Of a DNA stretch of 64,000 bases, positions 12,486-24,784 are shown piece after piece (position 1 is the stretch's first letter; each line of letters begins with the position of its first letter). This stretch comes from Portulaca oleracea. Lineage: Eukaryota > Streptophyta > Magnoliopsida > Caryophyllales > Portulacaceae. The notes beneath the pieces were generated by a model. The model had not been told where the DNA came from, ran no database searches, and saw nothing but the letters and a program-made list of their open reading frames with translations. The position numbers and the translations under genes were made by a program. Where the stretch lies: NCBI GenBank assembly GCA_029582165.1, contig CM055889.1, positions 14,564,841 to 14,628,840 of the forward strand, written 5' to 3'.

Positions 12486-12809
12486 ATTTTAGAAATTAAA
12501 GTGAATATTTGACTAATTTTAAAAGTTAAGTGACATATTTGATAAATTTTTAAAATTAAATGACATATTTAACAAATTCAAAATTTCAATGCGAAATTTG
12601 ATAAAAAAATAAAAATTATATGTCATCAAATTCATTCAACTCTCTAGAACTGACATGGAAACTTTGGATTTTTCTTAAAAAAAATTTCTAACCAGATACA
12701 CGATTACTAATAAGCGGTTATTTGAACTTCGATGTTTTGGTCTACACAATTTGACAATGAGGCCAAAACAAAAACCAAGCAAAAACAAGAAGATAGTGAT
12801 AAATTGATA
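12486..12809 (+). promoter_or_regulatory. NHD1 proximal promoter and 5' leader, interrupted upstream by a MULE
   Basis: The 324 bp between the MULE end and the start codon match 10575-10815 of the upstream duplicate. No clear TATA box could be assigned. The ancestral promoter continues on the other side of the transposon, at 11170-11437. Confidence 0.5.
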
Positions 12810-15800
12810 ATGGTTCAGTTGAGCCACGCACACCCTTGCTGCTCTTTGCCTACTGTGTCGCCTCCCATGGCATCCTCTCTATTAGCTTCGGCCTTCAACC
12901 TGTCGATATCACGGCCGCCGGTACGCTCTTCGTCGCCGGCGTTCGACCTCCGGTCATCGCCGGCGGCCTTCAAGTCACAGCCGAGCTTCAAGTCAAAACT
13001 AAAGAGCGGCGTATACTTGAGAAGAGATTTGCTCAGGGATGGCGTTATTGTCAGAGCTGCAGAGAAGGCTCAAAGCTCCTCATCTGCTTCCCAGCTTGAG
13101 GTTCGATTTCTCCTTGACATTCCAAAATTTCTGGACTGATCATTATCGAATTGCTTATGTGATGGATTACGTTGCTTGCTTGAATTGAATTGCGTACATT
13201 TTCTGTCTAATCGGATTTGATATGCTTTAATGGTTGAATTAGGAATTTATTGAACTGCTGAATTCGTTTATAGTTCATATTTTCTTGCTAGTGCTCACTT
13301 TTCTTGATTTTCAGTTTGTTGCTATTGTGGAGCTCTCCTGCGTGTAATAAGCATTGATCTTCGTGTTAAATTCAGTGCCATTTTTTTCCAAAAATTATTT
13401 GTTGTACTATAATGAATAAATTGGAGATATATTGGCGATAAATCTAGTGTCGAATGTCTTGGTGGTATGTAATTGCTAAATTAGCATTCGACGACATGTG
13501 CCGGAAAATTTTTCTGTAATTTTATGTGATTAAAGAAATTAATTAAAAACTGTACAATAATTGTATGTTCATTGGTTATGTATTTTCTTTGTGAAAAATG
13601 TGTTCAAAACTAATATGAATAACATGGTAGTGGAAAAAGTCCATATTACTTCAAATATCCTTGTTCCACAATAAGCATTTCAGGGGAAAGAATCAAAGTT
13701 TTATTTGGTATCATAATTTAAGAAATATGTCTAAACTTTATTTACTATAAAAAGAGTTAAATTTTGAATCTTTGTTTGTCTATTTGTAAACCTAGTATAG
13801 CATAGATTAGTGGTGCAACACTACATCCTTGAAATCATTAATAATAATTGTGAACTATTTTTCTTTGTAACAAAGATGATGCTTGCTTTGAAAAAATGTA
13901 TCAATAACATTGATGTTTCTATTTCCTTTTTGTTTTTATAATTTTAGTAAAATACAACATAAAAATAACTTGAAAGAATTTTATGAAAATTAACTTATTG
14001 ACGATAAATATCTTATAGTCGAATCATTTTTTAATATTTTATTATTGAAATTTTAATTAAAGAATAAGAACAATTTATTCAATTAGGTGGAGTTACTGTT
14101 AAATAGTTAGTAAAAGTTAGTGCTCCTAGCCTGTCCCACATGGATAGATTACTAGAGTTTCTAACTCTTATGGGAAATAAATATGGTATTTCTGGTTATT
14201 GTCCCACGTGGAGAGAATATCATATTCTCTACCTCTTTATATATTAAAGAGTGTCACGTGCTTATAAATACATAAGCCCATGGTGTGAGCTCACATGTGC
14301 TCGCGCGACATGGGCTGTAGGGCGCTTTTGGCGCTTATTAGGCGCACTTGCTACTAGGGACAATTTGGATCAAATTCAACTGTTTTAACAACTCTGAATT
14401 CTGGAGACACGATTTTGCATGAGACGCAAATCTTGTCTTAAAGACAGTGATTTCATTCACGCCTCAAAGCTTCGATCAATCCCAATTATCTATCCGTTAC
14501 AATAAGTAATAATGAGTTAATGGCTATTAGTTTTGTTTTAAAGAATAATATTTATGATCATAGTTAGTTCTTTTTGTTGGAGGTAGCTTAGGAGTACCAA
14601 AACCTCCAAAGTTTTGGTCACCTAGGTACGGATTTTCCTTAGGTGGCCTCATTTTAATATTATTTGTAAATAGTGATGTATATGTATGCTCTGCATATTG
14701 AATAATCGTGATTATGCCCTACATATTGAATAATTGAGATAAGCAATGAAAGATGTGCTCAGGGTTAGGTATCTGCATCCCATTTCGAATGACTAGATAA
14801 ACCGATGTAGGAGTTTATCCTTACAAATAAAGCGAAGGGATATTTATGATAAGTTTAGTTTCGTATCACCTTGCTGCTGTGTATAGTGTATGCAAATATG
14901 TGAAAGTCTGATTTATACCTGCACCGCTTATTAAATAACTAAGGTGAGTAATGCAATAATTGGGATGTAGTGCTGCACTTATCTGGTTCCCATAGTGCAG
15001 AAGTTGGTTAGTAAGCAGTTGTAGGAGCTAGGAAATGTGAGGTTGGATTATATAGTTACAGCTAGAGCGACTGCAACACCAACTTTTCTGAATAGTTTTT
15101 GAGAGGATGATATATTAAAGATTCTCAGGTGAATTTTGGAGCATATTCCTGTTAAATATCTTCTGAGTTCATTATTTACCCATATAGCATGTTGTCAGGA
15201 GCTGGACCCAACATCGGGGGAATGTGACCCTTTATGTTCTGTTGATGATGCAAGCACCCTAGATGTTCAAGCCGGTTATCAACCAAAGACTGACTTCGTG
15301 AAAGCTCTTGCCATTCTAGCGGTTGCTTTGGCAGGGGGGTTGGCCATCAATCATTCTTGGGTTGCAGCTAACCAGGTTTGTATTTGGTGTCATCTTCTGA
15401 TGTATGATGCAGTGCAGCTTCTGTAAAAAAGTATTAAAAGTCATCTTTGCATAAGAATATTGCAAATCATCTAACATAAATACGGTTCTGATGGCCTTCT
15501 ATTTAATGCAGGATCTTGCTATGGCATTACTATTTGGACTAGGGTATGCAGGGATAGTTTTTGAAGAATTTCTTGCCTTCAATAAAAGTGGAGTAGGCTT
15601 AGTCATGGCAGTATGCTTGTGGACCGTAAGAAGCATTGGGGTAAGATTTTCTGATTGCATAATATGAGCAATGACAGTGTGCTACAATGTCTCTCTTCCT
15701 CATTGTTTGTCTTGTTGTCAGCATTCCTTCTGTCAAATTGTTGCGAAAAGAAATTATCAACAAAATAATTGTAGGATTGTAGTCATTCTTCTTACTGAAG

Positions 15801-18800
15801 AAGTGAGAGATATAAGAGCCTTGACATTAATTGCAGAGAGGTAGTCTTCACTCTGCAAAGTTGAAGCTCTGAATATGTTGATTCAAATTTCAAACTCTTC
15901 TGTGGGAGCAATTGTGGGGAAAGCAATTGTTAGTAGTTTTCTGTATCCCTATGCATTGTCCTGCAGTGATTGTCTTCATACAAACGTGCTGGTTTGGGAA
16001 TGGTTACATTAAAAACTGTTGAGAAATCCATAGAGTTGAATATAATGGGGTATGAATTCCATGTTAAAAGTTCTTTTGTATAATATGCTTAAGCTTTTTT
16101 GTGCTTTATTTTGTAGGCTCCATCTACTGACGTAGCTTTTACAGAGCTGGAGCATGCCACTGGTGAAGTCAGTGAAATTGTCTTCTTTTTGCTTGGTGCA
16201 ATGACAATTGTTGAGATAGTTGATGCTCATCAAGGATTCAAAATTGTCACTGAGAACATAACGACGCGTAAACCACGTACTCTTATGTGGGTGGTTAGTA
16301 TTGTTTATTATGCTTATTGTCTTGAAGGGGACTTTTAGTCTTGGTCGACTGAATACCGTTTAAGCAAATGAAAACAATAAACGTTTGTACTTCTGAATTC
16401 AATTCTTGTCAACATTTGCATGGTTATTAAGAAGTGCAATATTTACCGTTAACGTTTTATACACATTGCAGATTGCTTTTGTGACGTTTTTCCTGAGTGC
16501 AATTCTTGATAACTTGACGAGTACAATTGTTATGGTTTCCTTATTGAGAAAGCTAGTTCCCCCATCTGAATACCGCAGGTATGTTATGCAAATTTGCATG
16601 ATGTCTTATAACTTGCATTTCAAGCTGATATAAATGTACAATCTGAAAAGCTGCCCTTGAAAAGGTTTTCAAGCTAACTATTCATGGTATTGCTTGTTTT
16701 TCCATTGTTCTAACTGCTACTGTAGTCTAAAAAAGGGTGTTTGGCATGTTAGAAATAGTAAATGAATGAGCGATGGCAGTGACTAATCCATATAAGTGGT
16801 AGCTGGAGTGGTTGGTATGCACAAAGCCTACTTGAAATAAACTATTGGGTGATAAATTTCATATTAATTAATGTATTGCATAGGATATCAGATCACGAAG
16901 AAAGGGGCTGAAGATTTTCTACTTGTATGCAATTAGACCGACAAGAATGGACTGCTGAGTGTATTCTCTTCCTTTATTGTTTCTTTTGTCCTTTTGGTTT
17001 TAGGATTGGGATACATTCTGTTATACTGTGCTTCCATAAAGATACTTGTCGTAGAAACCATGCGGTTATGATTTACAAGAAAAAAAGGATTTTGGTTGAC
17101 CTTCACATATAAAGCTGAATCAGTGACTCTTAGTCCTCTGTTGGTAACTTGTTTTACATTAATATTATGAGATTCCATCATTTTCATTTTTCTTATGCAT
17201 GTCCCAAAAAATATGACCAGCTTATTACAATACTTGTAACCATTGGAAATTGCATTGAGAAATAACTTCTCAACATGTTTGTAAGTGTGTGCGCGGATGA
17301 AAATAGTTCTTTCCAATTCTTCGATCTCATTAGATCTAGCTGCCAGGCTTCTTGGAGGTGTCATTGTCATAGCTGCGAATGCTGGGGGAGCATGGACACC
17401 CATTGGAGATGTCACAACAACTATGCTCTGGATACACGGTCAGCTATCCACTCTGCCGACAATGCAGGTCTGCCTTGTTATAAGGAAATGGCATGCTTGT
17501 TCTTCTGCTCCTGTGCTATAAGTTCATGTATCATTATTATTTATTATCTGTTGTCCATATATGGAGATATACCTTTCAATTATATCAGCTGATGGGCATC
17601 ACCTCAAGTAAACTTAGTGATTAGAAAGTCACTTCATTGTCTTTGGGAACCAATGTGATATTTCGTAGCACAAAGAAAGAAATTATGTGAAGTGTTTGCC
17701 TGCTCAAGCTCTGCATGAACCTGAAATAGGTCAACTAGCATACATAATGTACTTTGGTGTTTGTACCCTTTGAGCATAAAGTGTCAATGGCGCACTGAAC
17801 TTGTGCATTGTCAGTTTTTCTGCCTTTATGATTTTTTTAGACAAGGTCTTGCAGGTATACAGCTTCTGGTTCAAAGTTCTATTAGTCCTTCAACAACCCC
17901 TATCCCTTCCTCCTCCCCACTCTCAACCAGAAAAGGGATAGCATCCATGTATATATATCTTCCTTACAGTTATCAGTGGAGAATGAAAAAGCATAGATTC
18001 ATGGAAAAAGAGAGTTTTCTGTTGCTGGTAGTTACTGTTGCTCTCTGTTTCGAGCTATTGAAACAGCTACACCAGATGTTCTTGGGATTTGAATATGAAA
18101 ATAATAGTATGATGATACTCCTGCCAATTCTCTCAGGCGACATGATAGATATGAACATGTCTTCAAATTCTGAGATAATCTGAACTTGACGGACAGAAGA
18201 CATTTCTTTAGTTATATTTGTGGCGGGTAACTGCTGTTGATATATGTGTGCGACGCAATGTTCATCCCTAGTATGCGCTGAGATGTTTGCTTGAATATCA
18301 TGTCGTGCGATTACATTAGTAAGGCACATTCATGATCCCTTAATTTGTGGTGATCCTAGTGACAGGGTAATGATTTGATTACAATACCTTGTGGTCCTTA
18401 CATTGACTTTCAGAAGTCCTGCTAAGCAAGACCTTGCCCTGCAGCGTCACCATCTAGTTGAGTAGTTCGTCACGTCGCTTAATGTAATCTGCTAGTTCTT
18501 TACATAGCTCACAATGATGTCCTCAAGCTCTTTTATGATGAGAGTCAATACTCTTTCAATCATGGCTCTTAACTTATTATGAAACGAAATACTCTTTTCT
18601 TGTGTATTGTGTCTATTTAGATAATTCTAACAGTGACGTGCGGAAGTACTTATTTAACATTCTTCTTTGGCATTTATTTTCAATGTTGTAGGGATTGCTT
18701 ATACCTTCTGCTATTTCTCTGGCTGTTCCTTTGGCCCTTCTGTCGTTTACAAGGTATACATGCTATAAAATGAGGGCAATAATTTCATTCTGAAAATCAG

Positions 18801-19880
18801 GGGATTATGTTGCTGAAACTGTAACACCATCCCAACTTTTCATGCAGTGATGTGAATGGGAAGGTAATCGAGTCTTCCAGTTCAGTGGCTTCTGAGCAGT
18901 TGGCACCACGAGGACAACTTGTTTTTGCTGTGGGAGTTGGTGCTTTAGTATTTGTTCCTGTGTTCAAAGCCCTCACTGGTTTGCCTCCATACATGGGGAT
19001 ACTTTTAGGACTTGGAGTTCTTTGGGTACTGACAGATGCCATTCACTACGGTGAATCTGATAGGCAAAAGTTGAAAGTTCCACAAGCTTTGTCTCGTATC
19101 GACACTCAAGGAGCTCTTTTCTTCCTAGGGATTCTATTGTCTGTAAGCAGGTAACACTGAATCAGTCCTCTGCTGTCTTTCTGCATGCATCTTATTAGGT
19201 CCTGTATACTATCCAAATAGACCTAAGATGAAACCTTTGAACTCTTTGAATTAGCATATGACTTATCACCCTGTTGAAACCCCTAACTGATGGAGGAGGG
19301 CAAAATGACAAGATAAAATAAATGGCAGCAAAATTCGTATGCCTTCCTCTCTGATTCTGGTGCGTTGTTCCTTTTTTGTGCATCTAGCTTGGAAGCAGCC
19401 GGTCTCTTGCGGGAGTTGGCAACTTACCTTGATTCCCATATACCGAATGTTGAATTGATTGCGAGCGCAGTAGGGGTTGTTTCAGCTATTATTGACAACG
19501 TACCTCTTGTTGCGGCAACCATGGGAATGTATGATCTTTCCACCTTTCCTAAAGACTCAGAATTCTGGCAGTTGGTGGCGTACTGTGCTGGTACTGGCGG
19601 TTCCATGCTAATTATTGGGTCTGCTGCTGGTGTTGCTTTCATGGGGATGGAAAAGGTCGATTTCTTTTGGTACTTGAAGAAGGTAAATAATATCTTCTTA
19701 TTCTTGAAATACATCAATTTATTTCCCCTAACTGGATTAAAGATATTTCTTTTGCTTGTACAGGTGAGTGGTTTTGCATTTGCAGGTTATGCAGCTGGAA
19801 TTGCAGCATATTTGGCACTTAGTCACCTCGACATTTCCTTGCCAACTACCCTCGCTAATATTCCATTCCTGTCCGGCTGA
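12810..19880 (+). CDS. NHD1: Plastid NhaD-type Na+/H+ antiporter, 10 exons, 592 aa
   Basis: Envelope sodium/proton exchanger of the bacterial-type NhaD family; in plants NHD1 extrudes Na+ from the chloroplast and is reported to support Na+-coupled pyruvate uptake by BASS2. Exons: 12810-13100, 15199-15375, 15512-15640, 16117-16293, 16472-16578, 17347-17467, 18692-18753, 18848-19150, 19388-19682, 19764-19880; all GT-AG, phases close. Residues 1 to about 80 are a Ser/Arg-rich transit peptide. The rest is strongly hydrophobic, with family motifs LDNLTSTIVMVSLLRKL (D271, N272), AANAGGAWTPIGDVTTTMLW (about 303-322), IIDNVPLVAATMGMYDL (D492, N493) and GGSMLIIGSAAGVAFMG. An internal ATG at codon 20 (12867-12869), also present in the upstream duplicate, is an alternative start. 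Intron 1 (2.1 kb) holds an LTR-like insertion. Length fits the family (~570-590 aa). Confidence 0.94.
14097..14495. mobile_element. LTR-like insertion in NHD1 intron 1
   Basis: A 399-bp block beginning TGTTAAATAG is flanked by perfect GTTAC direct repeats (14092-14096, 14496-14500). It contains two CACGTG G-box cores (within CCCACGTGGAG and GTCACGTGCT) and a TATA-like TTATAAATA about 10 bases after the second. This fits a small solo LTR, but its right end is not the canonical CA. Confidence 0.55.
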
Positions 19881-20880
19881 TGAATTTGTCAATACTATTT
19901 GCTGCATGAAACCTCCTGTTGTAATATGAGACGCAAATGCGTGTGAATCAAAGGTTTATGCCTGAATTATGTTGTCATATTGTGGGGTGTTGATTTTCAA
20001 GTCATGTTTTTTGGATGTGACTTGGGTTTCAGGCTTAGGATCCCATTCATCTGGTGTTTGCAATTCAATAAGGTGGATAGGATATTGTAAAAGGCTTGTG
20101 TAATTATATAGTAAAATAGAATGAAATATAGGCAAATGCGTCCAAAACAAGTAATTGTCCCTTCACATGCGAAATTATTAATCAAGTTTTGGTTGTAAAA
20201 TTCTGAATTTTCTCCATCTTCGTTATGATTTTTTGTAAGATTATGGAATGCGTCTCTCTCTTTTTGCAGCCATGTTTGTACTTTGTGGGGGTAATATTTA
20301 TAAAGCTGACAAAATTTTGTCCAACCCGAAAAAATTGGGTCTGGATATTGATTTCCGTACGAATTTTAATGTTGTTCGAATATTCAGACATAAAATTTTT
20401 CTTTTTTCTATTGTCCGAACCCGATTTTAGCTCCATCCGAATTGTTTGACCCGAAATAAAACTGGGTCCGGACATAACTTTCTCGTCCGAAGTTTAACAT
20501 TGATTGAATTTGTCCGACCCAAATTACTTGGACTCGATTTTTTGCTAGCACTAGTAATATTGTCTAATTATGGAAGGACGCCATCATCCAACCAAATCCT
20601 TGTTGTGATATATGTTGTTTAAGATTAAGGGCTGGCCAATTAAGCTGTTGGCCTGGTAATTAAGCCTTCATTTGAACTGGTGAAAAAGACTTTGTATATT
20701 AACGTGCACGCATCAATCCTGTTTAATGCCATAGTATATACATCTTCCTCATGTAGCATTTGAAAAGGTAATTCATAAACCTCCATTAGTGGATGAAAAG
20801 TCCATTCTTTAGGGTGTATATATTTATCTTGAAATCAGCCTGAACAAGGCAGGGGTTTGGCTTTTCACTGCCCATCATTT
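19881..20880. other. NHD1 3' flank and intergenic DNA
   Basis: The first 200-300 bp are probably NHD1 3' untranslated region. At 20300-20530 a repeated phrase (TCCGAACCCGAT/TCCGACCCAAAT) looks like the end of a degenerate hAT-type repeat. No gene seen. Confidence 0.4.
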
Positions 20881-20914
20881 TCCTGTTTTTGCTTGTTTTC
20901 TTGCAAAAACAGGA
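20881..20914. repeat. Perfect 12-bp hairpin
   Basis: TCCTGTTTTTGC and GCAAAAACAGGA are perfect inverted repeats separated by TTGTTTTCTT. No gene is adjacent, and no role can be assigned. Confidence 0.85.
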
Positions 20915-21849
20915 AAAAGGTGAGCTGATCATATTTCCTTTCTTCCCTCCTACATACTACGCAGCTGCTAGTGGGGGTTCGGTTTTATGCAAGGTATAGA
21001 GAGATCCTTGATATAAGCAGTCTTATCTCGAGCTCTTAGCAAACAATCCTTGTCTAATTCCCTCCTCTTACATATTAAACCAACAAAATATTTTACATGC
21101 ATCCTTGTCAACTACTTAGAGAGCTTCTCTTCTTTTTGGTGTCATTGCCGTTGATAGCATCATTGGTTAGGGATCTCACTTGAATTTTCGGGGCAAAAAT
21201 GTAAATTTCAAGGAGGAAATACAAGAAAAAGAGACCAAACAAGAAGCAAATGTAGACAATCTTACAGTTGAGTTTCTCGGTGCATGGGGTCATACGAAGG
21301 TAAATGAGATTTGTAAATGGTGACATCCATTGAGCTTTTGAGCCGGATTGTAAAGAGGGTGACATAAATGTTAATACGAATATATAATCAGAAAAATAGT
21401 GGACATGCTACAACCTCTATCCTCGTTGTGACCTTTGTGAAGACATTTTGATGATGACTTTCATTAATATTGGAAAGTTTTGATTTTTTTTGTCAGAATA
21501 ATCCAAATTATTCGAAATGATAAAGCAATAGCGTACATACATAATAATTTCATTCACACAATCGTAAATACAAGCTTAATATGTATCACATCGCTTATCT
21601 ATGAAACACCTTTTTCTGACTGGAAGTATGGTGCCAACCTTCATCTACTTCTGTTTTTCTCCAATGGCATCATCAATCAGTTTCCCGCAAAAGAAATTAT
21701 TTTTAGCAGTAACAAACTTATTAGGATGAAACTTACTTTTTTCGGGGGTGTTGCTTGATGTTGCTTAGTACTGTACTTGAGTATGGATAGAGTGAACCAT
21801 TTTTTATATGTGGTTTGCTCCTTAAGCACTAGAAACGAGACTTGAATAT
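20915..21849. other. Intergenic DNA with no recognised gene
   Basis: A minus-strand frame (21108-21365) encodes a hydrophobic segment followed by a basic tail, but it has no family resemblance or gene context that I can recognise. Confidence 0.35.
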
Positions 21850-22180
21850 AATGACGTCATACCAACAAGAGCACATCTCGCGAGGTACCACAACCTGGAA
21901 ACTGAAACATGCCCTCTTTGCAACTCGTAAAGGGAGACGGTAGACCACCTTACGACTCAACAAACATCAGGCGAGCTATACATAGATGGCTCGGTGCACC
22001 CACGGGTGGGAATGATCTCAAGAGAATCACCAACTGGAAGGCTCCAAAAGCAAAGAAACAACTGGTGATAAAAAAAGCCCCCATGACATCTGATCAAGTT
22101 ACCAAAATCAGTATAGAAGTGGTGTGAAATAAAACTTTGTACATTAATAGCCATACTCGAACTAAAGGCCCGTGTATAGA
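21850..22180 (+). pseudogene. Remnant of a LINE-type reverse-transcriptase C-terminal (zinc-binding) region
   Basis: The plus strand reads, with breaks, ARYHNLETETCPLCNS then ETVDHL, and in another frame RITNWKAPKAKKQLVIKKA. This order (CPLC ... H ... W/KxxKQL) resembles the zf-RVT segment at the end of plant LINE polymerases. Stops and frameshifts are present and no upstream polymerase remains. Confidence 0.5.
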
Positions 22181-22263
22181 TAGTATCTCTCAAATTTTAC
22201 TAGGCTTCTGATGTAATTGTTCCCAAGTTTTGCTCTGTGTTGGAATAAAGTATTTACCTTTCT

Positions 22264-22266
<3 letters not shown>

Positions 22267-22334
<68 letters not shown>
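22267..22334. repeat. (TA)n(CA)n compound microsatellite
   Basis: About 27 TA units pass directly into about 7 CA units immediately before the first large foldback element. Confidence 0.92.
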
Positions 22335-22336
<2 letters not shown>

Positions 22337-23421
22337 AATGGTTTTCGTAAAAAAATAAAATAAAATCAGTTAACTAGATATGATTTGTTAGAATCATGCA
22401 TGGATTAGAGAGAGATTTACTTCCCTAAATTGTAGAGATTTAGTTATCCAAATTTAATTCAATTATTATCAAAAACTAAAGAAAAAAGAATAGAAGTCAA
22501 CAATCTATAAGGAATTTGTCGTGGGTCTATTTCATTCAAAATCATCGTTGCTTCTCACACTTCATGATCACACTCCATAATATCCATGACCACACTCCCA
22601 TAAATCAAAATTATGTCAATGTTATCAAATAACCACACCTCCATAAATCAAGTTATATCTTTATTATCACATTATATCCAAGACAATAGTCCAAAATATT
22701 CATGACCACACATTGTATAAATTTGTCCACGCTCTATATAAATTTATCCACACACATTGTATAAATTTGTCCGCACTCTATATAAATTTGTCCACACACA
22801 TTGCATAAATTTGTCCACACTCTATATAAATTTGTCTGTACTCAAACACACTGGTCATATTCAATAGATATACCCGACACACTGCACAAATTTATTCACG
22901 CTCTGTTTAAATTTGTCCACACTTTGAACACGCTATGGTCATATTCTATGGATAATGTGGTCATAGTGTATGGTTAGGATATTAGTAATCATGGATATTA
23001 GAGTACTTATACTTTTTTAAGGCCTACAAAAGTTAAATGTTTCTATACAAATACACGTATCTTATCATATAGTAGAGTATGGTCATGAATATTAGGGAGT
23101 GTCATCACAAATATAACTTAATAACATTGATACAGTTTTGACTTATGGGAGTGTGGTCATGGATATTAGGGGTGTGGTCATGGAAGTGAGAAGCAATGAT
23201 TATATTGGACGAAATATAATCCCTAAAATTTGATAACTTTTATTTTTTGGTTAGTTTTTGATAATTATGAAATTAAATTTGGATAATTTAATCCCTACAA
23301 TTTAGGGAATACAATCTCTCTCTCCCTCTCTCTTTCTTTCTCTCTCAAATCTCATGGATGATTCTAGCTAATCATATCTATCTAAATGATTTTATTATTT
23401 TTTTTCGAAAACCACTAGTTG
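22335..23421. mobile_element. Large foldback element A (about 1.09 kb)
   Basis: The left half (CTAATGGTTTTCGTAAAAAA...) and the right half (...TTTTTTTCGAAAACCACTAG) are inverted copies for about 450 bp each. Shared landmarks are CCCTAAATTGTAG with its complement, CATGACCACACTC with its complement, and ATCCAAATTTAAT with its complement. The middle holds 4-6 imperfect tandem copies of a phrase near AAATTTGTCCACACTCTAT (22700-22930). No coding sequence. Confidence 0.85.
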
Positions 23422-23686
23422 TTTTATCATGGGGCAGGAAGGTGGTTTTATCATCAGCCATCAGATCAGATCAGATCAGATTTAGACGCCCTATATCGCT
23501 TCTTCCTACCTTCCAACCGTATCTTTCTTCCTACAGGATCCACTCCCATATATATAATGGATCCGGTGGGAGGAAAGATACGGTAGGAAGGTAGGAAGAA
23601 GTGATCTGGACCGTATAAATCTAATCCCACGGTCGATAATAAAACCACTTTCCTTCCTCATAAATCAACTAGTGGTTTTCGAAAAA
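23404..23686. mobile_element. Foldback element B (about 0.28 kb) sharing ends with A
   Basis: A near-complete palindrome: TTCGAAAACCACTAGTTG at the left and CAACTAGTGGTTTTCGAA at the right. The inner arms carry CTTCCTACCTTCC with its complement and ATCCACTCCCATATATATAA with its near-complement. It overlaps the terminal ~17 bp of A and A'. Confidence 0.85.
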
Positions 23687-24636
23687 ATATAAATAAAATC
23701 AGTTAAGTAGATATAATTGGTGAGAATCTTGCATGGAGAGAGATTTCCTTCCCTAAATTGTAGAGATTAAATTATCCAAATTTAATTTAATTACTATCAA
23801 AAACTAAAGAAAAACAGAAGTTATCAATTTGTAGGGATTATATTTAGTCCAACATAATCGTTGCTTCACACACTCTATGACTACACTCCCTAATATCTAT
23901 GACCATACTCTCATAAGTGAAAATTATATCAATGTTATCAAGGTATATCAGTGATAACATTCCCTAATATCCATGACCATACTCCATTATATAGATATGA
24001 GGGATATGTGTATTTATGTACAAACAATTAACTTTTGTAGGCCTTGAAAAATTATAAATTTCCTAATATCCATAACCATACTCCATGACCACACTATCCA
24101 CAGAATATGACCATAGTATGTTCAAAGTGTGGACAAATATATACAAAGTGTGGACAAATTTATGCAGTGTGTTGGGTATATCTATTGAATATGACAGTAG
24201 TGTGTTCAAAGTATGGACAAATATACGGGACGAATTTATGCAGTGTGTGGTCATGGATAGTAGAGACTGTGGTCTTCGATATAATGCGACACTAAAGATA
24301 TAATTTGATTTAGGGAGGTGTGGTCATGTATATAGGGGAGCGTGGTCCTTGATATAATTTTGATTTATAGAAGTGTGGTCATGGATATTAGGGAGTGTGG
24401 TCGTGAAGCGTGAGAAGGAATGATGATGTTAGACGAAACAGACCCACGACAAAATCCTTATAGAATGTTAGCTTCTGATTTTTTTTAGGTTTTGATAATT
24501 ATTGAGTTAAATTTGGATAGCTCAATCTCTACAATTTAGGGAAGTAAATCTCCCCCTCTCTCTCTCTAATCCCATGCATGATTCTAGCTAATGATATCTA
24601 CCTAAGTGATTTTTTTTCCCCAAAAACTACTAGCTG
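23668..24636. mobile_element. Foldback element A' (second copy of A)
   Basis: Starts CTAGTGGTTTTCGAAAAAAT and ends at AAAAACTACTAG. It repeats the landmarks of A in order (CCTTCCCTAAATTGTAGAG, TAATCGTTGCTTC, ATCCATGACCATACTCC), then their complements. The central tandem phrase here is GTGTGGACAAAT (24110-24235), the complement of that in A. Confidence 0.8.
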
Positions 24637-24746
24637 AGTTATGGGGAATGAAGGTAGTTTTATTATCAACCATTGGATCAGATTTGTACGCTCTAGATTG
24701 CTTCTTCCTACCTTCCTACCGTATCTTTCTTCCTACTGGATCCATT

Positions 24747-24748
<2 letters not shown>
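24622..24748. mobile_element. Left arm of a second B-type foldback, truncated
   Basis: Matches the left arm of B (ATGAAGGTAGTTTTATTATC, CTTCTTCCTACCTTCC, CGTATCTTTCTTCCTAC, GGATCCATTCC) and ends at a TA microsatellite (24749-24782) where the centre of B would be. Confidence 0.75.

Positions 24749-24782
<34 letters not shown>
24749..24782. repeat. (TA)n microsatellite
   Basis: About 16 TA units at the broken centre of the second B-type foldback. Confidence 0.9.

Positions 24783-24784
<2 letters not shown>

Noticed and set aside
12732..12809. Upstream ATG at 12732 as NHD1 start
   Set aside because: It would add 26 polar residues (Lys/Gln-rich) in front of the transit peptide, and in the duplicated copy the corresponding bases (GATGATATGGCC versus GATGTTTTGGTC) do not keep this start.
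17275..18183. Several open frames within NHD1 introns 5 and 6
   Set aside because: They cross splice sites of the antiporter gene or lie wholly within introns, and encode nothing recognisable.
22700..22930. Possible CRISPR-like direct repeats
   Set aside because: The repeats vary in length, have no unique spacers and lie in the loop of a plant foldback transposon.
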